From positions 1 to 34,626 of the forward strand of contig JADZEK010000030.1 of the NCBI GenBank assembly GCA_020850595.1: a stretch of DNA of 34,626 nucleotides, read 5' to 3'. Below the pieces are notes generated by a model. The model did no database searches. It was given only the letters and a program-made list of their open reading frames with translations, and had not been told where the DNA came from. Made by a program: the position numbers and the translations under genes. This stretch comes from Anaerolineales bacterium (GTDB lineage Bacteria > Chloroflexota > Anaerolineae > Anaerolineales > UBA6663). Of this stretch, positions 15,766 through 24,421 are shown one piece after another (the stretch's first letter is position 1; every line of letters begins with the position of its first letter).

Positions 15766-16794
15766 ATGCGCTTGAAACTACTGGGCCGGAGTGGGCTGCG
15801 GGTGTCGGAGCTGGCGCTGGGCACGATGACGTTCGGCGAGGACTGGGGCTGGGGGGCGTCGAAGGAAACCAGCCGCAAGATCTTCGACGCCTACACCGCG
15901 GCAGGCGGCAACTTCATTGACACCTCGATCAACTACACCAACGGCACGGCGGAGAAGTTGGTGGGCGAGTTCATCGCCGGGCGCCGCGACGAGTTCGTGG
16001 TCGCCAGCAAGTACACGCTGAGCACCCAGCGCAGCGACCCCAACGCGGGCGGCAACCACCGTAAAAACATGCGGCGCTCGCTCGAGGCGAGCCTGAAGCA
16101 TCTGCAAACCGACTATGTTGACGTTTATTGGCTGCATGTGTGGGACGGCACCACGCCCATCGCGGAGGTGATGCGCGGGCTGGACGACCTGATCCGGGCG
16201 GGCAAGGTGCTCTACGCCGGGATCAGCGACTCGCCGGCCTGGGTGACGGCCTACGCCAACGCGCTGGCCGAGGCGCACGGCTGGTCGCCGTTCGTGGCGG
16301 TGCAGGCCCCCTACAGCCTGCGCGACCGCAGCCTGGAGCGCGAGGTGTTCCCGATGGCCCGCGCCCTCGACCTGGCAGTGATGCCGTGGGGCCTGCTGGA
16401 GGCGGGCGAACTGACGGGCAAGTACAACGAGCCTTCCGGCGAGCCTAAGCGCAACCGCCGCGCCGACCCCGGCAACCTGGAGCTGGTGAGCACGTTGCGC
16501 GCGGTGGCGGCAGAGGCCGGGGCCACGGCCAGCCAGGTGGCGATTAACTGGGTGCGCCTGCAGCAGGACGCCCACCACGCGCCGATCATCCCGATCGTGG
16601 GGGCGCGCACCGAGGCGCACCTTGCCGACAACTTGGGCTGCCTGAACTTCACGCTGACGCCGGAACAGAGGGAGCGCCTGAACGCGGCCAGCCCGATCAG
16701 CCTGGGCTTCCCGCGCAGCTTCACCGAGAGCGACGGCGTGCGCGACCTCATCTTCGGGGAACAGCGCCGCCGGCTCGACAACCACCGGGCGTGA
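15766..16794 (+). CDS. Aldo/keto reductase
   Basis: This 342-residue TIM-barrel NADPH-dependent oxidoreductase carries the complete AKR tetrad Asp52, Tyr57, Lys82 and His124. GRSGLRVSELALGTMTFG at the N-terminus is the usual opening of the family. The sequence resembles the branch often annotated as general aldo/keto reductases or perakine-reductase-like enzymes. The physiological substrate cannot be deduced. GGGGAGG about 7-8 bases before the ATG supports the start. It is the last gene of the + strand group and faces the AAA+ ATPase gene across a terminator that works in the opposite direction. Confidence 0.94.
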   Translation: MRLKLLGRSGLRVSELALGTMTFGEDWGWGASKETSRKIFDAYTAAGGNFIDTSINYTNGTAEKLVGEFIAGRRDEFVVASKYTLSTQRSDPNAGGNHRKNMRRSLEASLKHLQTDYVDVYWLHVWDGTTPIAEVMRGLDDLIRAGKVLYAGISDSPAWVTAYANALAEAHGWSPFVAVQAPYSLRDRSLEREVFPMARALDLAVMPWGLLEAGELTGKYNEPSGEPKRNRRADPGNLELVSTLRAVAAEAGATASQVAINWVRLQQDAHHAPIIPIVGARTEAHLADNLGCLNFTLTPEQRERLNAASPISLGFPRSFTESDGVRDLIFGEQRRRLDNHRA

Positions 16795-16816
16795 GGCCGC
16801 CTGGCCCGAATCAAAA

Positions 16817-16849
16817 CGCGGCGTGGGTCATCACACGGCCCACGCCGCG
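16817..16849 (-). terminator. Rho-independent terminator of TipAS-AAA operon
   Basis: CGCGGCGTGGG and CCCACGCCGCG form a perfect 11-bp stem with an 11-base loop. On the - strand the stem is followed by TTTTGATT, so it ends the AAA+ ATPase transcript just past its stop codon. It may also block read-through from the facing aldo/keto reductase gene. Confidence 0.75.
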
Positions 16850-16862
16850 CCGTTGGGCTGCC

Positions 16863-17768
16863 TTACTCCAGTCGTGCGCCGACCTCGCGCTTAGCGCGCT
16901 TGGCCGCTTCCACCGCCGCCAGGAAATCGCTCAGCCGCACGGTGCAGCCCGGCCCTTCGCGTTCCAGCGCGGCGGCGGCGGCCGTGATGACGCTGTTGAG
17001 GATGTCGCCCCCCGCCAGCCCATCGGTCGCGTCCACCAGCGTTTGCCAATCTCCTTCGGCCAGCGCCGCCGGCAGTTGGGCGGGGATATGCGCCCGCCAC
17101 AGCCGCGCGCGCAGCTCCGGCCCCGGCAGCGGCAGGGCCACGTGGCCCAGAATACGGCGCACGAAGGCCGGGTCGTAGTTGGAGGCCAGGTTGGTGGCGA
17201 AGATGGTGACGCCCGCGAAGTGGTCTAGCTCCAGGAGCATCACCGAGCGGCTGACGTTTACGGCGTGGTCGGTGCTTTGGGTGATGGCCGTCAGCCGCCG
17301 CCCCAGGATCGAGTCGGCTTCGTCGAAGAACAGCACCGCCTGCGCCTGGCGCGCTTTGGCAAACGCGGCCTGAATGTTCTTGGCGGTCTCGCCCACGAAT
17401 TTGGACTCGATCTCGGCGTAGTTGGCGCGGAGGAGGCCCAGGCCCAACTCGGCGGCCAGCGCCTCGGCCGCGAAGCTCTTGCCCGTGCCCGGCGGGCCAT
17501 ACAGGTTGATGGCCGTGCGGCCGCCTGCTGGGTCCACCGTGCTCAGCCCAAAGTCTTCATACAGCACGCGGTGATACTTGATCTTCGTCAGCAGGGCGCG
17601 CAACTGCGCCAGCACAGGTTCTGGCACGATTAGGTCGGCCAGGCGGCGGCGGGGTGCTTCCACGTTGAAGAGGGTCAGCCGTTGGCTGAGGTCATCGCCC
17701 GCGCCCGCCGGGGCCACGACGCGGCCGGTGTGCACCGGTTTGGTCACGGGCGTGTTTCCGTCCGACAT
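16863..17768 (-). CDS. AAA+ ATPase (pore-loop, classical AAA type)
   Basis: This is a 301-residue single-module AAA+ ATPase. Walker A is GPPGTGKS (91-98) and Walker B is VLFFDEAD (145-152). An ATN sensor-1 motif follows at 191-193 and a possible arginine finger at 204-205. SKFVGETAKNI (122-132) corresponds to pore loop 1 of substrate-threading AAA proteins such as the katanin/Vps4 and FtsH groups, with Phe124 the aromatic residue. No protease, membrane or known adaptor domain is attached. The N-terminal 40 residues look unstructured. AAAGGAG, 10 bases before the ATG, lies within the last codons of the TipAS gene, so the two form one operon. It may remodel or unfold a partner protein (inference). 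Confidence 0.88.
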   Translation of the reverse strand: MSDGNTPVTKPVHTGRVVAPAGAGDDLSQRLTLFNVEAPRRRLADLIVPEPVLAQLRALLTKIKYHRVLYEDFGLSTVDPAGGRTAINLYGPPGTGKSFAAEALAAELGLGLLRANYAEIESKFVGETAKNIQAAFAKARQAQAVLFFDEADSILGRRLTAITQSTDHAVNVSRSVMLLELDHFAGVTIFATNLASNYDPAFVRRILGHVALPLPGPELRARLWRAHIPAQLPAALAEGDWQTLVDATDGLAGGDILNSVITAAAAALEREGPGCTVRLSDFLAAVEAAKRAKREVGARLE

Positions 17769-17775
17769 CGCTCTG

Positions 17776-18219
17776 TTACTCCTTTAGAAGGCCCAGTTCT
17801 TGTTCCAGCCAGCGCGTTTCCAGCGTGTCTACGTACTTGGCGATGGCCTGCTGGAGGAACGCGGGCAGGTCGGGGTGCAGGGCGGCAAAGGTCGCGTTGA
17901 AGTCGGGATCGTCGTGATACATCTGCCCCAGCCCGGCGAGGGTTTCAATGGAAGGCTCGTAGAAGTAGCGCAAGTGCTGGTGCCAGCGGGCCAGCAGCGC
18001 CTGCACCTCCGGGCTGTCTGGCCCAGTGGGCATGGCGGCCACCAGGGCCGTGTAGGTCGCGCTGCCTTCGGCCATGATCGCGGCCCGCTGTTCCTCGGTG
18101 TAGGTGTTCCACAGGCGCGCCGTCTGTTTCACAGTGTCGCCCCAGCGGTTGACGGCCTCGGCCTCGTACTTGGCTTGCTGGTCGGCGCTGTGAGGCTGGA
18201 AATCCTGGTCTGGGCTCAT
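17776..18219 (-). CDS. Stand-alone TipAS-domain protein
   Basis: The 147-residue protein matches the TipAS ligand-binding domain, the all-helical C-terminal part of the MerR-family regulator TipA that traps thiopeptide antibiotics. Typical segments are YEAEAVNRWGDTVK (18-31), YTEEQRAAIMAEG (40-52), RWHQHLRYFYEPS (78-90) and GLGQMYHDDPDFNATF (96-111). There is no MerR helix-turn-helix, and none can be added upstream because that DNA is the promoter. The promoter itself has MerR-type architecture. The protein could sequester a toxic ligand, or work as a sensor with a regulator encoded elsewhere. Seven bases separate it from the AAA+ ATPase gene. Confidence 0.85.
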   Translation of the reverse strand: MSPDQDFQPHSADQQAKYEAEAVNRWGDTVKQTARLWNTYTEEQRAAIMAEGSATYTALVAAMPTGPDSPEVQALLARWHQHLRYFYEPSIETLAGLGQMYHDDPDFNATFAALHPDLPAFLQQAIAKYVDTLETRWLEQELGLLKE

Positions 18220-18263
18220 GGCTGTCTATGGTTTCCGGCCGGCGGGCTGTGCCGGCACGCCGA

Positions 18264-18294
18264 ATGATAGACCCTAACGCAACGTCAGGGTCAA
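18264..18294 (-). promoter_or_regulatory. MerR-type promoter and operator of TipAS-AAA operon
   Basis: On the - strand TTGACC (18294-18289) and TATCAT (18269-18264) are separated by 19 bases, too long for a normal sigma-70 spacer. The spacer is filled by a dyad: arms GACCCTAACG (18270-18279) and CGTCAGGGTC (18283-18292) match at 9 of 10 positions around a 3-base centre, and reach into the -35 box. A dyad inside a 19-20 bp spacer is the known hallmark of MerR-family activated promoters. The predicted start lies about 38 bases before the ATG of the TipAS gene. Confidence 0.75.
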
Positions 18295-18334
18295 GCGGCA
18301 AAACCCACGCCAGGCCGCCCGCGGCCGGCTGCGG

Positions 18335-18340
18335 TAGAAT
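18335..18340 (+). promoter_or_regulatory. Possible -10 box of LCP gene
   Basis: TAGAAT lies about 48 bases before the likely ATG at 18388. No convincing -35 is seen 16-18 bases upstream. Confidence 0.35.
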
Positions 18341-18381
18341 GCGCTTACACTTTCGCCACACACAACTATCTGCAGGAACTT

Positions 18382-19452
18382 GTGACCATGTCTTCATCCA
18401 CTTCCGGCGGCGCGGCTCAGCGCGGTTCGCGGCGCACGCTCATTTGGGCCGGCCTGCTGCTCGTTGTCATCCTGGGGGCGGCGCTGGCTGCGCGTTTCTG
18501 GTTTGCGCCACTCGGCCCCGCCTTGCAGTCAGGCGAGGCCGCCCACGGCGCGGCCACCAACATCGCCGGGCCGGCCACTCCGGCCAGTACGCCCCTCCCC
18601 GCGGCGGCCACGGCCGCGGCAGCGGCGGCCACCGGCGCAACGGCCGCCCCGCCGCCCGACTGCGGTGAGCACGGCGTCATGCGTATCCTGGCGCTGGGCA
18701 GCGACACGCGCACCAACGATTACACCACCGGCCGCGCCGACTTCATTCGCGCCGTGCGCGCCGACTTCGACACCGGCGGCGTGCGCATGTTGTCCATCCC
18801 GCGAGACCTGTGGGTGCCTATCCCCAACCTGGCCGAACATGGCATTGTGGAGGACCGGGTCAACACGGCCTATGCGTACGGCAACTACTACCAACTGCCC
18901 GGCGGCGGCCCAACGCTGATGGCCGAGACCCTGCGCGGTTCGCTGGGGCTAGAGTTTGACCATTATCTCATCGTCAACTTCGCCGCGGTCGAGGCCGGGA
19001 TTGACGCCATCGGCGGGGTGGACATCGAGCTACCCAAAGACATAGACGGCACGCCGCAGGGCCTGCCTTACTTTCGGGCGGGCGTGAACCATATGGATGG
19101 GGCCACGCTGCTGCAGTACGTCCGCATCCGCTTCATAGACAGTGATTTGCAGCGCATTGATCGGCAGAACCAGGTGCTGCTGGCGGTGCGCGCCAAGCTG
19201 CTCAGCCCGGCGCTGGTGGGGGCGGTCCCCGGCCTCATCAGCGCCATGCAAGACCTGATCCTGTCGGACCTCAGCCCGACCCAACTGGCAAGCCTGGCCT
19301 GCCTGGGCCGCAACACCGGCCTGAGCAACATCACGCAGCTCAAGATCGGCGAAGAGCAGGTGACGCACACTACCACGGAGGGCGGCGCGACGGTGCTGAT
19401 GCCGCGCTACGACCTGATCGCCCTGGTGCTGGCGGCCTACGGCGCGCCCTAG
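18382..19452 (+). CDS. LytR-CpsA-Psr (LCP) family glycopolymer transferase
   Basis: The 356-residue protein has a single N-terminal membrane helix (about 19-41), an Ala/Pro/Thr-rich linker (50-92) and an extracytoplasmic LCP domain. Family residues are visible: GSDTR (106-110), SIPRD (138-142), RVNTAYAYG (159-167), YVRIRF (246-251) and the DLQRIDRQ segment (255-262). LCP enzymes attach lipid-linked polysaccharides to peptidoglycan or proteins, which fits the glycan genes further right. Two starts are possible: GTG at 18382, only 4 bases after AGGA, or ATG at 18388, 10 bases after it. The difference is two residues. Confidence 0.92.
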   Translation: MTMSSSTSGGAAQRGSRRTLIWAGLLLVVILGAALAARFWFAPLGPALQSGEAAHGAATNIAGPATPASTPLPAAATAAAAAATGATAAPPPDCGEHGVMRILALGSDTRTNDYTTGRADFIRAVRADFDTGGVRMLSIPRDLWVPIPNLAEHGIVEDRVNTAYAYGNYYQLPGGGPTLMAETLRGSLGLEFDHYLIVNFAAVEAGIDAIGGVDIELPKDIDGTPQGLPYFRAGVNHMDGATLLQYVRIRFIDSDLQRIDRQNQVLLAVRAKLLSPALVGAVPGLISAMQDLILSDLSPTQLASLACLGRNTGLSNITQLKIGEEQVTHTTTEGGATVLMPRYDLIALVLAAYGAP

Positions 19453-19480
19453 CGCGGCGGCCGGCAGGCAAGGGCGCGCC
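19441..19480. terminator. Inverted repeat between convergent genes
   Basis: GGCGCGCCCT and AGGGCGCGCC form a 10-bp perfect stem around a 20-base loop that spans the LCP stop codon. There is no T-tract. It is a possible bidirectional transcription stop between the LCP gene and the DUF3105 gene. Confidence 0.35.
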
Positions 19481-19484
19481 GCTG

Positions 19485-20108
19485 TTAGGCCGCGCCCGGC
19501 TCGGGCGCCTGGTCGCGGTAGGCCCGAATGAACGCGAGGATCTTGTTGGCGTCGAAGGCGTCGAGCCGCTCCAGGTGCCCCCAAGAGGTGAGCGCCAGTG
19601 GTGTGCTCAGCGTGGGCCGCGGCACGGCCACCAGCTTGAGGGTGCCCGTAATGGCCGACACGCCGGCGCGGCCCATCACGTCGCGGATTTGGTCTTTGAG
19701 GGCGAGGCAGGCGTCGTCTGATAACCCGGTGCAGTTGTACCAGATGATGATGTGCCCGTGCTCCAGGTTGTGCACCAGGTACTCATCCACGGGCGCTACG
19801 TCGTAGAACCCAGCCTGCACGGCGGTTTCATAGTGCTGGCCGGAGGTGGGCGGGTCGGAGTTGTACGGGTCGTGAGGCTGCCCCACGGAGATGTGCCCGG
19901 CCGCCATGATAGGGAAGACCTCACCCGGCTGCGGCGCGGGCTGCCCTTCTTGCCAGATGAGATAACCCAGCACGCCGACGAAGACCAGGGCGGCGGCCGC
20001 CCAGCCGCCGATGATGAGCCGGCGGCGGCGGTGTTCGCGCGCCAGCCATTCAGCCTGCTGCTGGGCGGCGCGGGCACGGGCAGGAGTTTGACGGGGGGCG
20101 GACGACAT
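19485..20108 (-). CDS. DUF3105 domain membrane protein
   Basis: This 207-residue protein has a basic cytoplasmic N-terminus rich in Arg, one transmembrane helix (31-52) and an external domain. The DUF3105 signature is clear: GHISVGQPHDPYNSDPPTSG within residues 71-90, His92, and VHNLEHGHIIIWY (112-124). The clustered histidines and a cysteine pair (126 and 134) suggest metal binding, but no function is established for the family. A Gln/Ala/Arg-rich stretch (8-30) may be helical. GAGGA lies about 11 bases before the ATG. Confidence 0.88.
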   Translation of the reverse strand: MSSAPRQTPARARAAQQQAEWLAREHRRRRLIIGGWAAAALVFVGVLGYLIWQEGQPAPQPGEVFPIMAAGHISVGQPHDPYNSDPPTSGQHYETAVQAGFYDVAPVDEYLVHNLEHGHIIIWYNCTGLSDDACLALKDQIRDVMGRAGVSAITGTLKLVAVPRPTLSTPLALTSWGHLERLDAFDANKILAFIRAYRDQAPEPGAA

Positions 20109-20159
20109 GGCGGCAGGCTTCCTCGATGGGCAGGCAGAAGAACCAGGGGCGCGGCCCCA

Positions 20160-20165
20160 ATCATA
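20160..20165 (-). promoter_or_regulatory. -10 box of DUF3105 gene
   Basis: TATGAT on the - strand lies 51 bases before the ATG of the DUF3105 gene. No clear -35 is present. Confidence 0.4.
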
Positions 20166-20231
20166 CCATTCTCACCCAGTTGGTCGCCAGGGCCAAGCCG
20201 TCGAACTTACCGTTTGCTCATCTGCCCGCCG

Positions 20232-20237
20232 TAGAAT
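20232..20237 (+). promoter_or_regulatory. Possible -10 box of GH63-like gene
   Basis: TAGAAT is preceded by TTACCG 19 bases upstream. The same TTACCG/TAGAAT combination, with a 17-base spacer, occurs before the ferritin-mmd operon. It would give a leader of over 200 bases, so its link to the downstream gene is uncertain. Confidence 0.3.
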
Positions 20238-20456
20238 CTCAACCGGAGCCAACCCAGCCGCCGCCGCCCGGGCCAACAACCGGCCGTGGCCCAGCAACCG
20301 CCCATGACGATTTTGTCCTCGTGTTCCGTGCGTCCGCAGTTCGCGCCCCCCGCCCGGCGGCCTCCCCCCTTCTGGCACCCCTCCCCCGCCAGTTGTCGGC
20401 TGCCCCTATTCGGCCCATACTGAGGTTACGCCGATTCTGAGGAGCACTGCGCCGCT

Positions 20457-23120
20457 ATGCCCGCTCATCTCACGCCCGAACATGTCCGCCTGGCCGAGCA
20501 CCGCGCCCTCACGGCAGATTGGAAGCTGTGGGGGCCCTACCTCAGCGACCGCGCCTGGGGCACCGTGCGCGAGGACTACAGCGCGACCGGCGAGGCCTGG
20601 ACCTACTTCCCCCACGATCAGGCGCGCAGCCGGACCTACCGCTGGAGCGAAGACGGTCTGCTCGGCCTGTGCGACCGGCGGCAGAACCTGTGCCTGGCGC
20701 TGGGCCTGTGGAATGAGCGCGACCCGATCTTGAAGGAGCGTCTGTTCGGCCTGTCTGGGCCGGAGGGCAACCACGGCGAGGACGTGAAGGAGTATTACTT
20801 CTACCTCGACAGCACGCCCACACACTCGTATATGAAGGCGCTCTACAAGTACCCGCAGGCGGCCTTCCCTTACGCGCAGTTAGTGAGCGAGAACAGCCGC
20901 CGCGGCCGCGGGGCGTTCGAGTATGAACTGCTCGACACGGGGGTCTTCAACGACGACCGCTACTTCGATGTCTTTGTGGAATACGCCAAAGCCGACCCAG
21001 GCGGCGTGCTCATGCAGATCACGGCCGTCAACCGCGGGCCGGAGACGGCCCCGCTGCACGTGTTGGCGCAGTTTTGGTTTCGCAACACCTGGTCGTGGGG
21101 CTACGACTGGATCAGCCGGCCGGAAATGCACGCCGACGGCCCGGCGGCCATTCAAGCCAACACCAAGCACTTGCCCACGCAAAGGCTGTACTGCGACGCG
21201 GGGCCAGACGGCCGACCGCCGCAGTTGTGGTTCACCGAGAACGAGAGCAACGGCGCACGCTTGTGGGGCGCGGCCGAGGCGCGGCCGTACGTCAAGGACA
21301 GCTTCAACGACACGCTGGTCAATCACGCGCCGGACCGCCTGAACCCAGCGCAGCGCGGCACCAAGGCCGCCGCGCACTACGCCCTCAGCCTGGCCCCCGG
21401 CCAGCGCGTGACCCTGCGGCTGCGGCTGGCGGCGGAGGCGCTGCCCGCGCCTTTCAGCGATTTTGACAGCCGCCGCGCGCAGCGCCAGACCGAAGCCGAC
21501 GAGTTCTATGCGACGGTGATGCCGGCGCGCCTGTCGGCCGAGGAGCGCGCCATTATGCGGCAGGCCTTCGCCGGGCTGTTGTGGAACAAGCAGTATTACG
21601 GCTACGACGTGGACACCTGGCTGAGCGGTGACCCGGCCGGGCCGCCCCCGCCCGCCGCGCGCCTGACCGGCCGCAACAGTGAGTGGACTCACCTACACAC
21701 CAGCGATGTGCTCTCGATGCCCGATAAGTGGGAGTACCCCTGGTTTGCCGCCTGGGACCTGGCTTTTCACACGCTACCCCTGGCGCTGATAGACCCGGAC
21801 TTCGCCAAGCGCCAGCTGATCCTGATGCTGCGCGAATGGTACATGCACCCCAACGGCCAAATCCCGGCTTACGAGTGGGCCTTCAGCGATGTGAACCCGC
21901 CGGTGCATGCCTGGGCTAGCTGGCGCGTCTATAAGCTCGACCGGAAGGTGACCGGCCACGCCGACGTGCACTTCTTGGAGCGCGTGTTCCACAAGTTGCT
22001 GCTCAATTTCACCTGGTGGGTCAACCGCAAAGACGCCGCCGGGCACAACATCTTTCAGGGCGGGTTTTTGGGGCTAGACAACATCGGTGTGTTCGATCGC
22101 AGCGCCCCGCTGCCCACCGGCGGCTACCTGGAACAGGCCGACGGCACGAGTTGGATGGGCATGTTCTGCCTCAACCTGCTGGCGATGGCGTTGGAGTTGG
22201 CGCGCCACAACCCGGCGTATGAGGATATGGCGACCAAGTTCTTCGAGCATTTCATTTACATCGCCGACGCCATCAACCGCCAGGGCGCGGGCGAGCGCAG
22301 CCTGTGGGACCCCACTGACGGTTTTTATTACGACGCGCTGCACTTGCCGGATGGCCGCCAACTGCCGCTCAAGATCCGCTCACTGGTCGGGCTGATCCCG
22401 CTGTTTGCCGTGGAGACGCTGGAGCCCGACCTGCTGGACCTGCTGCCGCGCTTCCGCCGCCGGATGCAGTGGTTCTTGGATAACCGGCCGGAGCTGACAC
22501 AGTCTATCGCTTCACTCACCACGCCGGGGGCGGGCGGCCGGCGGCTGCTGAGCATTGTGGATCGCGCCAAGCTGGACCGCATCTTGCCGCGCCTGCTCGA
22601 CCCGGACCAGTTCTACGGCGACTACGGTATGCGCGCCCTATCGCGCGCCCACCTTAAGTATCCCTACGAGTTGGGCGTGGACGGCATGGTGCACCGGGTG
22701 ACTTACGAGCCGGCTGAATCGACGACCGGCCAATTCGGCGGCAACTCGAATTGGCGCGGGCCGATCTGGTTCCCCACCAACTACTTGATGATCGAGGCCT
22801 TGCAGAAGTACCACCACTACTATGGCGACGACTACCAGGCCGAGTGCCCGCGCGGCTCGGGGCGCTACCTCAACCTGGCCGGCATCGCGGCCGATCTCTC
22901 GCACCGCCTGATCCGGCTGTTCCTGCCCGACGAGCACGGCCGCCGGCCGGTCTACGGGGGGACGGAGCGGTTCCAGACCGACCCGCATTGGCGCGATTAC
23001 GTGCTCTTCTACGAGTACTTCCACGGTGACAACGGCGCGGGCCTGGGCGCCAGCCACCAAACCGGCTGGACGGCGCTGGTCGCTAAGCTCATTCAGCAGA
23101 GTGGCGGCGGCGAGGCCTAA
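20457..23120 (+). CDS. GH63-like (MGH1-type) glucosidase
   Basis: This 887-residue protein of the mannosyl-oligosaccharide glucosidase-like superfamily is full length for bacterial members. An N-terminal beta-sandwich-like region (about 1-330) precedes an (alpha/alpha)6-barrel region. Characteristic segments include [16 protein letters not shown], with an acidic residue at Asp434 likely to take part in catalysis, then [20 protein letters not shown] and the C-terminal [19 protein letters not shown]. It should hydrolyse alpha-glucosidic bonds in an oligosaccharide, perhaps of the glucosylglycerate/mannosylglycerate type. No signal peptide is seen, so it probably acts in the cytoplasm. It lies directly before the glycosyltransferase cluster, with its own ribosome binding site. 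Confidence 0.87.
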   Translation: MPAHLTPEHVRLAEHRALTADWKLWGPYLSDRAWGTVREDYSATGEAWTYFPHDQARSRTYRWSEDGLLGLCDRRQNLCLALGLWNERDPILKERLFGLSGPEGNHGEDVKEYYFYLDSTPTHSYMKALYKYPQAAFPYAQLVSENSRRGRGAFEYELLDTGVFNDDRYFDVFVEYAKADPGGVLMQITAVNRGPETAPLHVLAQFWFRNTWSWGYDWISRPEMHADGPAAIQANTKHLPTQRLYCDAGPDGRPPQLWFTENESNGARLWGAAEARPYVKDSFNDTLVNHAPDRLNPAQRGTKAAAHYALSLAPGQRVTLRLRLAAEALPAPFSDFDSRRAQRQTEADEFYATVMPARLSAEERAIMRQAFAGLLWNKQYYGYDVDTWLSGDPAGPPPPAARLTGRNSEWTHLHTSDVLSMPDKWEYPWFAAWDLAFHTLPLALIDPDFAKRQLILMLREWYMHPNGQIPAYEWAFSDVNPPVHAWASWRVYKLDRKVTGHADVHFLERVFHKLLLNFTWWVNRKDAAGHNIFQGGFLGLDNIGVFDRSAPLPTGGYLEQADGTSWMGMFCLNLLAMALELARHNPAYEDMATKFFEHFIYIADAINRQGAGERSLWDPTDGFYYDALHLPDGRQLPLKIRSLVGLIPLFAVETLEPDLLDLLPRFRRRMQWFLDNRPELTQSIASLTTPGAGGRRLLSIVDRAKLDRILPRLLDPDQFYGDYGMRALSRAHLKYPYELGVDGMVHRVTYEPAESTTGQFGGNSNWRGPIWFPTNYLMIEALQKYHHYYGDDYQAECPRGSGRYLNLAGIAADLSHRLIRLFLPDEHGRRPVYGGTERFQTDPHWRDYVLFYEYFHGDNGAGLGASHQTGWTALVAKLIQQSGGGEA

Positions 23121-23153
23121 ACCGCGCTCAGCGGGCACGCGGGGAAGCTACGC

Positions 23154-23159
23154 TATAAT
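23154..23159 (+). promoter_or_regulatory. -10 box of glycosyltransferase cluster
   Basis: A perfect TATAAT lies in the 72-base gap before the first glycosyltransferase gene, 33 bases before its GTG. No -35 match is clear. Confidence 0.45.
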
Positions 23160-23192
23160 CAGCAGCGGGCTGCCTCGCGCCCGTGCCCAGCC

Positions 23193-24413
23193 GTGATCGC
23201 CACCCGCATGTCGCCCGCCGCGCCTGAACCCGCGCCCCTCCCCGCCGCGCCCGCCGCCGTGCAGGTGTCGGTCGTCATGCCGTGCCTCAACGAGCGGGCC
23301 ACCATCGGCGCGTGCGTCACGCGCGCCCTGGAGGCACTGGCCGCCCTGGGGCTGCCGGGAGAGATCATCGTGGCCGATAACGGCTCGACGGACGGCTCGG
23401 TGGAGATTGCCAGGGGCCTGGGGGCGCGGGTGGTCCACCAACCGGTGCGCGGCTACGGGGCGGCGTATATGAAGGGCATCGCGGCCGCGCAGGGCGAGTA
23501 TATTGTCATGGGCGACTCGGACAACACCTACGACTTCATGGACCTGCCGCGCCTGATTGCGCCGCTGCAAGCGGGCGGCGACCTGGCGATGGGCTCGCGG
23601 TTCTTGGGCAAGATTCTGCCGGGGGCCATGCCGTGGGCCAACCGGTATATCGGCAACCCCGTGCTGACGGGCATGCTCAACGTGCTGTTCCAGACGCGCA
23701 TCAGCGACGCGCATTCGGGCCTGCGGGCTTTCACGCGCGCGGCTTACGCGCGCATGCAGCTCCGCACGACGGGTATGGAGTTTGCGTCGGAGATGGTGAT
23801 TAAGGCGAGCCTGGCGCGCTTGAAGATCACGGAGGTGCCGATCACCTACTACCCGCGCGGCGGCACCAGCAAGCTCAGCCCGCTGGGCGACGGCTGGCGG
23901 CATGTGCGCTTTATGCTGCTGTTCAGCCCGGCCTACCTGTTCCTGCTGCCCGGCCTGGCGGCCATGCTGCTGGGGCTGCTAGTCACGGTGGTGCTCGTGC
24001 GCGGCCCGTTCTACCTGGGGAGCCTGTACGTCGGCATTCACTACATGATCGTGGGCAGCCTGCTGGCGGTGCTGGGCCAGCAGATGGTCAGCTTCGGCTT
24101 ATCGGCGCGCGTCTTCGCCACCTCCGAACATTTGGTGGGCCGCGACCGCCTGGTGGAGGCCTTTCAGCGCTACTATAACCTGGAGCGCGGCCTGATTATC
24201 GGCGGCCTGCTGGGCGGCCTGGGGCTGGCGCTGCTGGTTTACATCCTGGCGCAGTACCTGGCCGGCGATGTGCGTTTCAGTGAGTTGATCCATCTGCACG
24301 AGGCCATCGCCGCCTCGACGCTGATGATCATGGGCGTGCAACTGGCCGCTGCGTCGTTCTTCCTCAGCCTGCTCGAACTGCACCTGCAAACCCGCGCCGA
24401 CCCGCTCGAATAG
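23193..24413 (+). CDS. GT2 glycosyltransferase with four C-terminal membrane helices
   Basis: The 406-residue protein combines a cytoplasmic GT2 (GT-A) domain with a membrane part. VMPCLNE (28-34), ADNGSTDGS (61-69) and the metal-binding DSD (108-110) in VMGDSDNTYDF define a dolichol-phosphate-mannose-synthase-like transferase. GSRF follows at 134-137. Four hydrophobic segments fill residues ~235-400. Such enzymes charge polyprenyl phosphate with a sugar, which GT-C transferases use outside the membrane; two GT-C-type proteins are encoded further right. Start choice is GTG at 23193 or ATG at 23208, differing by five residues. The next transferase starts 8 bases after the stop. Confidence 0.9.
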   Translation: MIATRMSPAAPEPAPLPAAPAAVQVSVVMPCLNERATIGACVTRALEALAALGLPGEIIVADNGSTDGSVEIARGLGARVVHQPVRGYGAAYMKGIAAAQGEYIVMGDSDNTYDFMDLPRLIAPLQAGGDLAMGSRFLGKILPGAMPWANRYIGNPVLTGMLNVLFQTRISDAHSGLRAFTRAAYARMQLRTTGMEFASEMVIKASLARLKITEVPITYYPRGGTSKLSPLGDGWRHVRFMLLFSPAYLFLLPGLAAMLLGLLVTVVLVRGPFYLGSLYVGIHYMIVGSLLAVLGQQMVSFGLSARVFATSEHLVGRDRLVEAFQRYYNLERGLIIGGLLGGLGLALLVYILAQYLAGDVRFSELIHLHEAIAASTLMIMGVQLAAASFFLSLLELHLQTRADPLE

Positions 24414-24421
24414 CCGCCGCC

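Larger units (their letters stand above)
20109..20456. other. Divergent intergenic region
   Basis: This 348-base gap separates the divergent DUF3105 and GH63-like genes. It holds one -10 candidate on each strand (20160-20165 and 20232-20237) and the TGAGGAG ribosome binding site of the GH63-like gene near its right end. A C-rich, G-poor stretch at about 20320-20400 is visible. I see no supported small gene or RNA. Confidence 0.5.
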
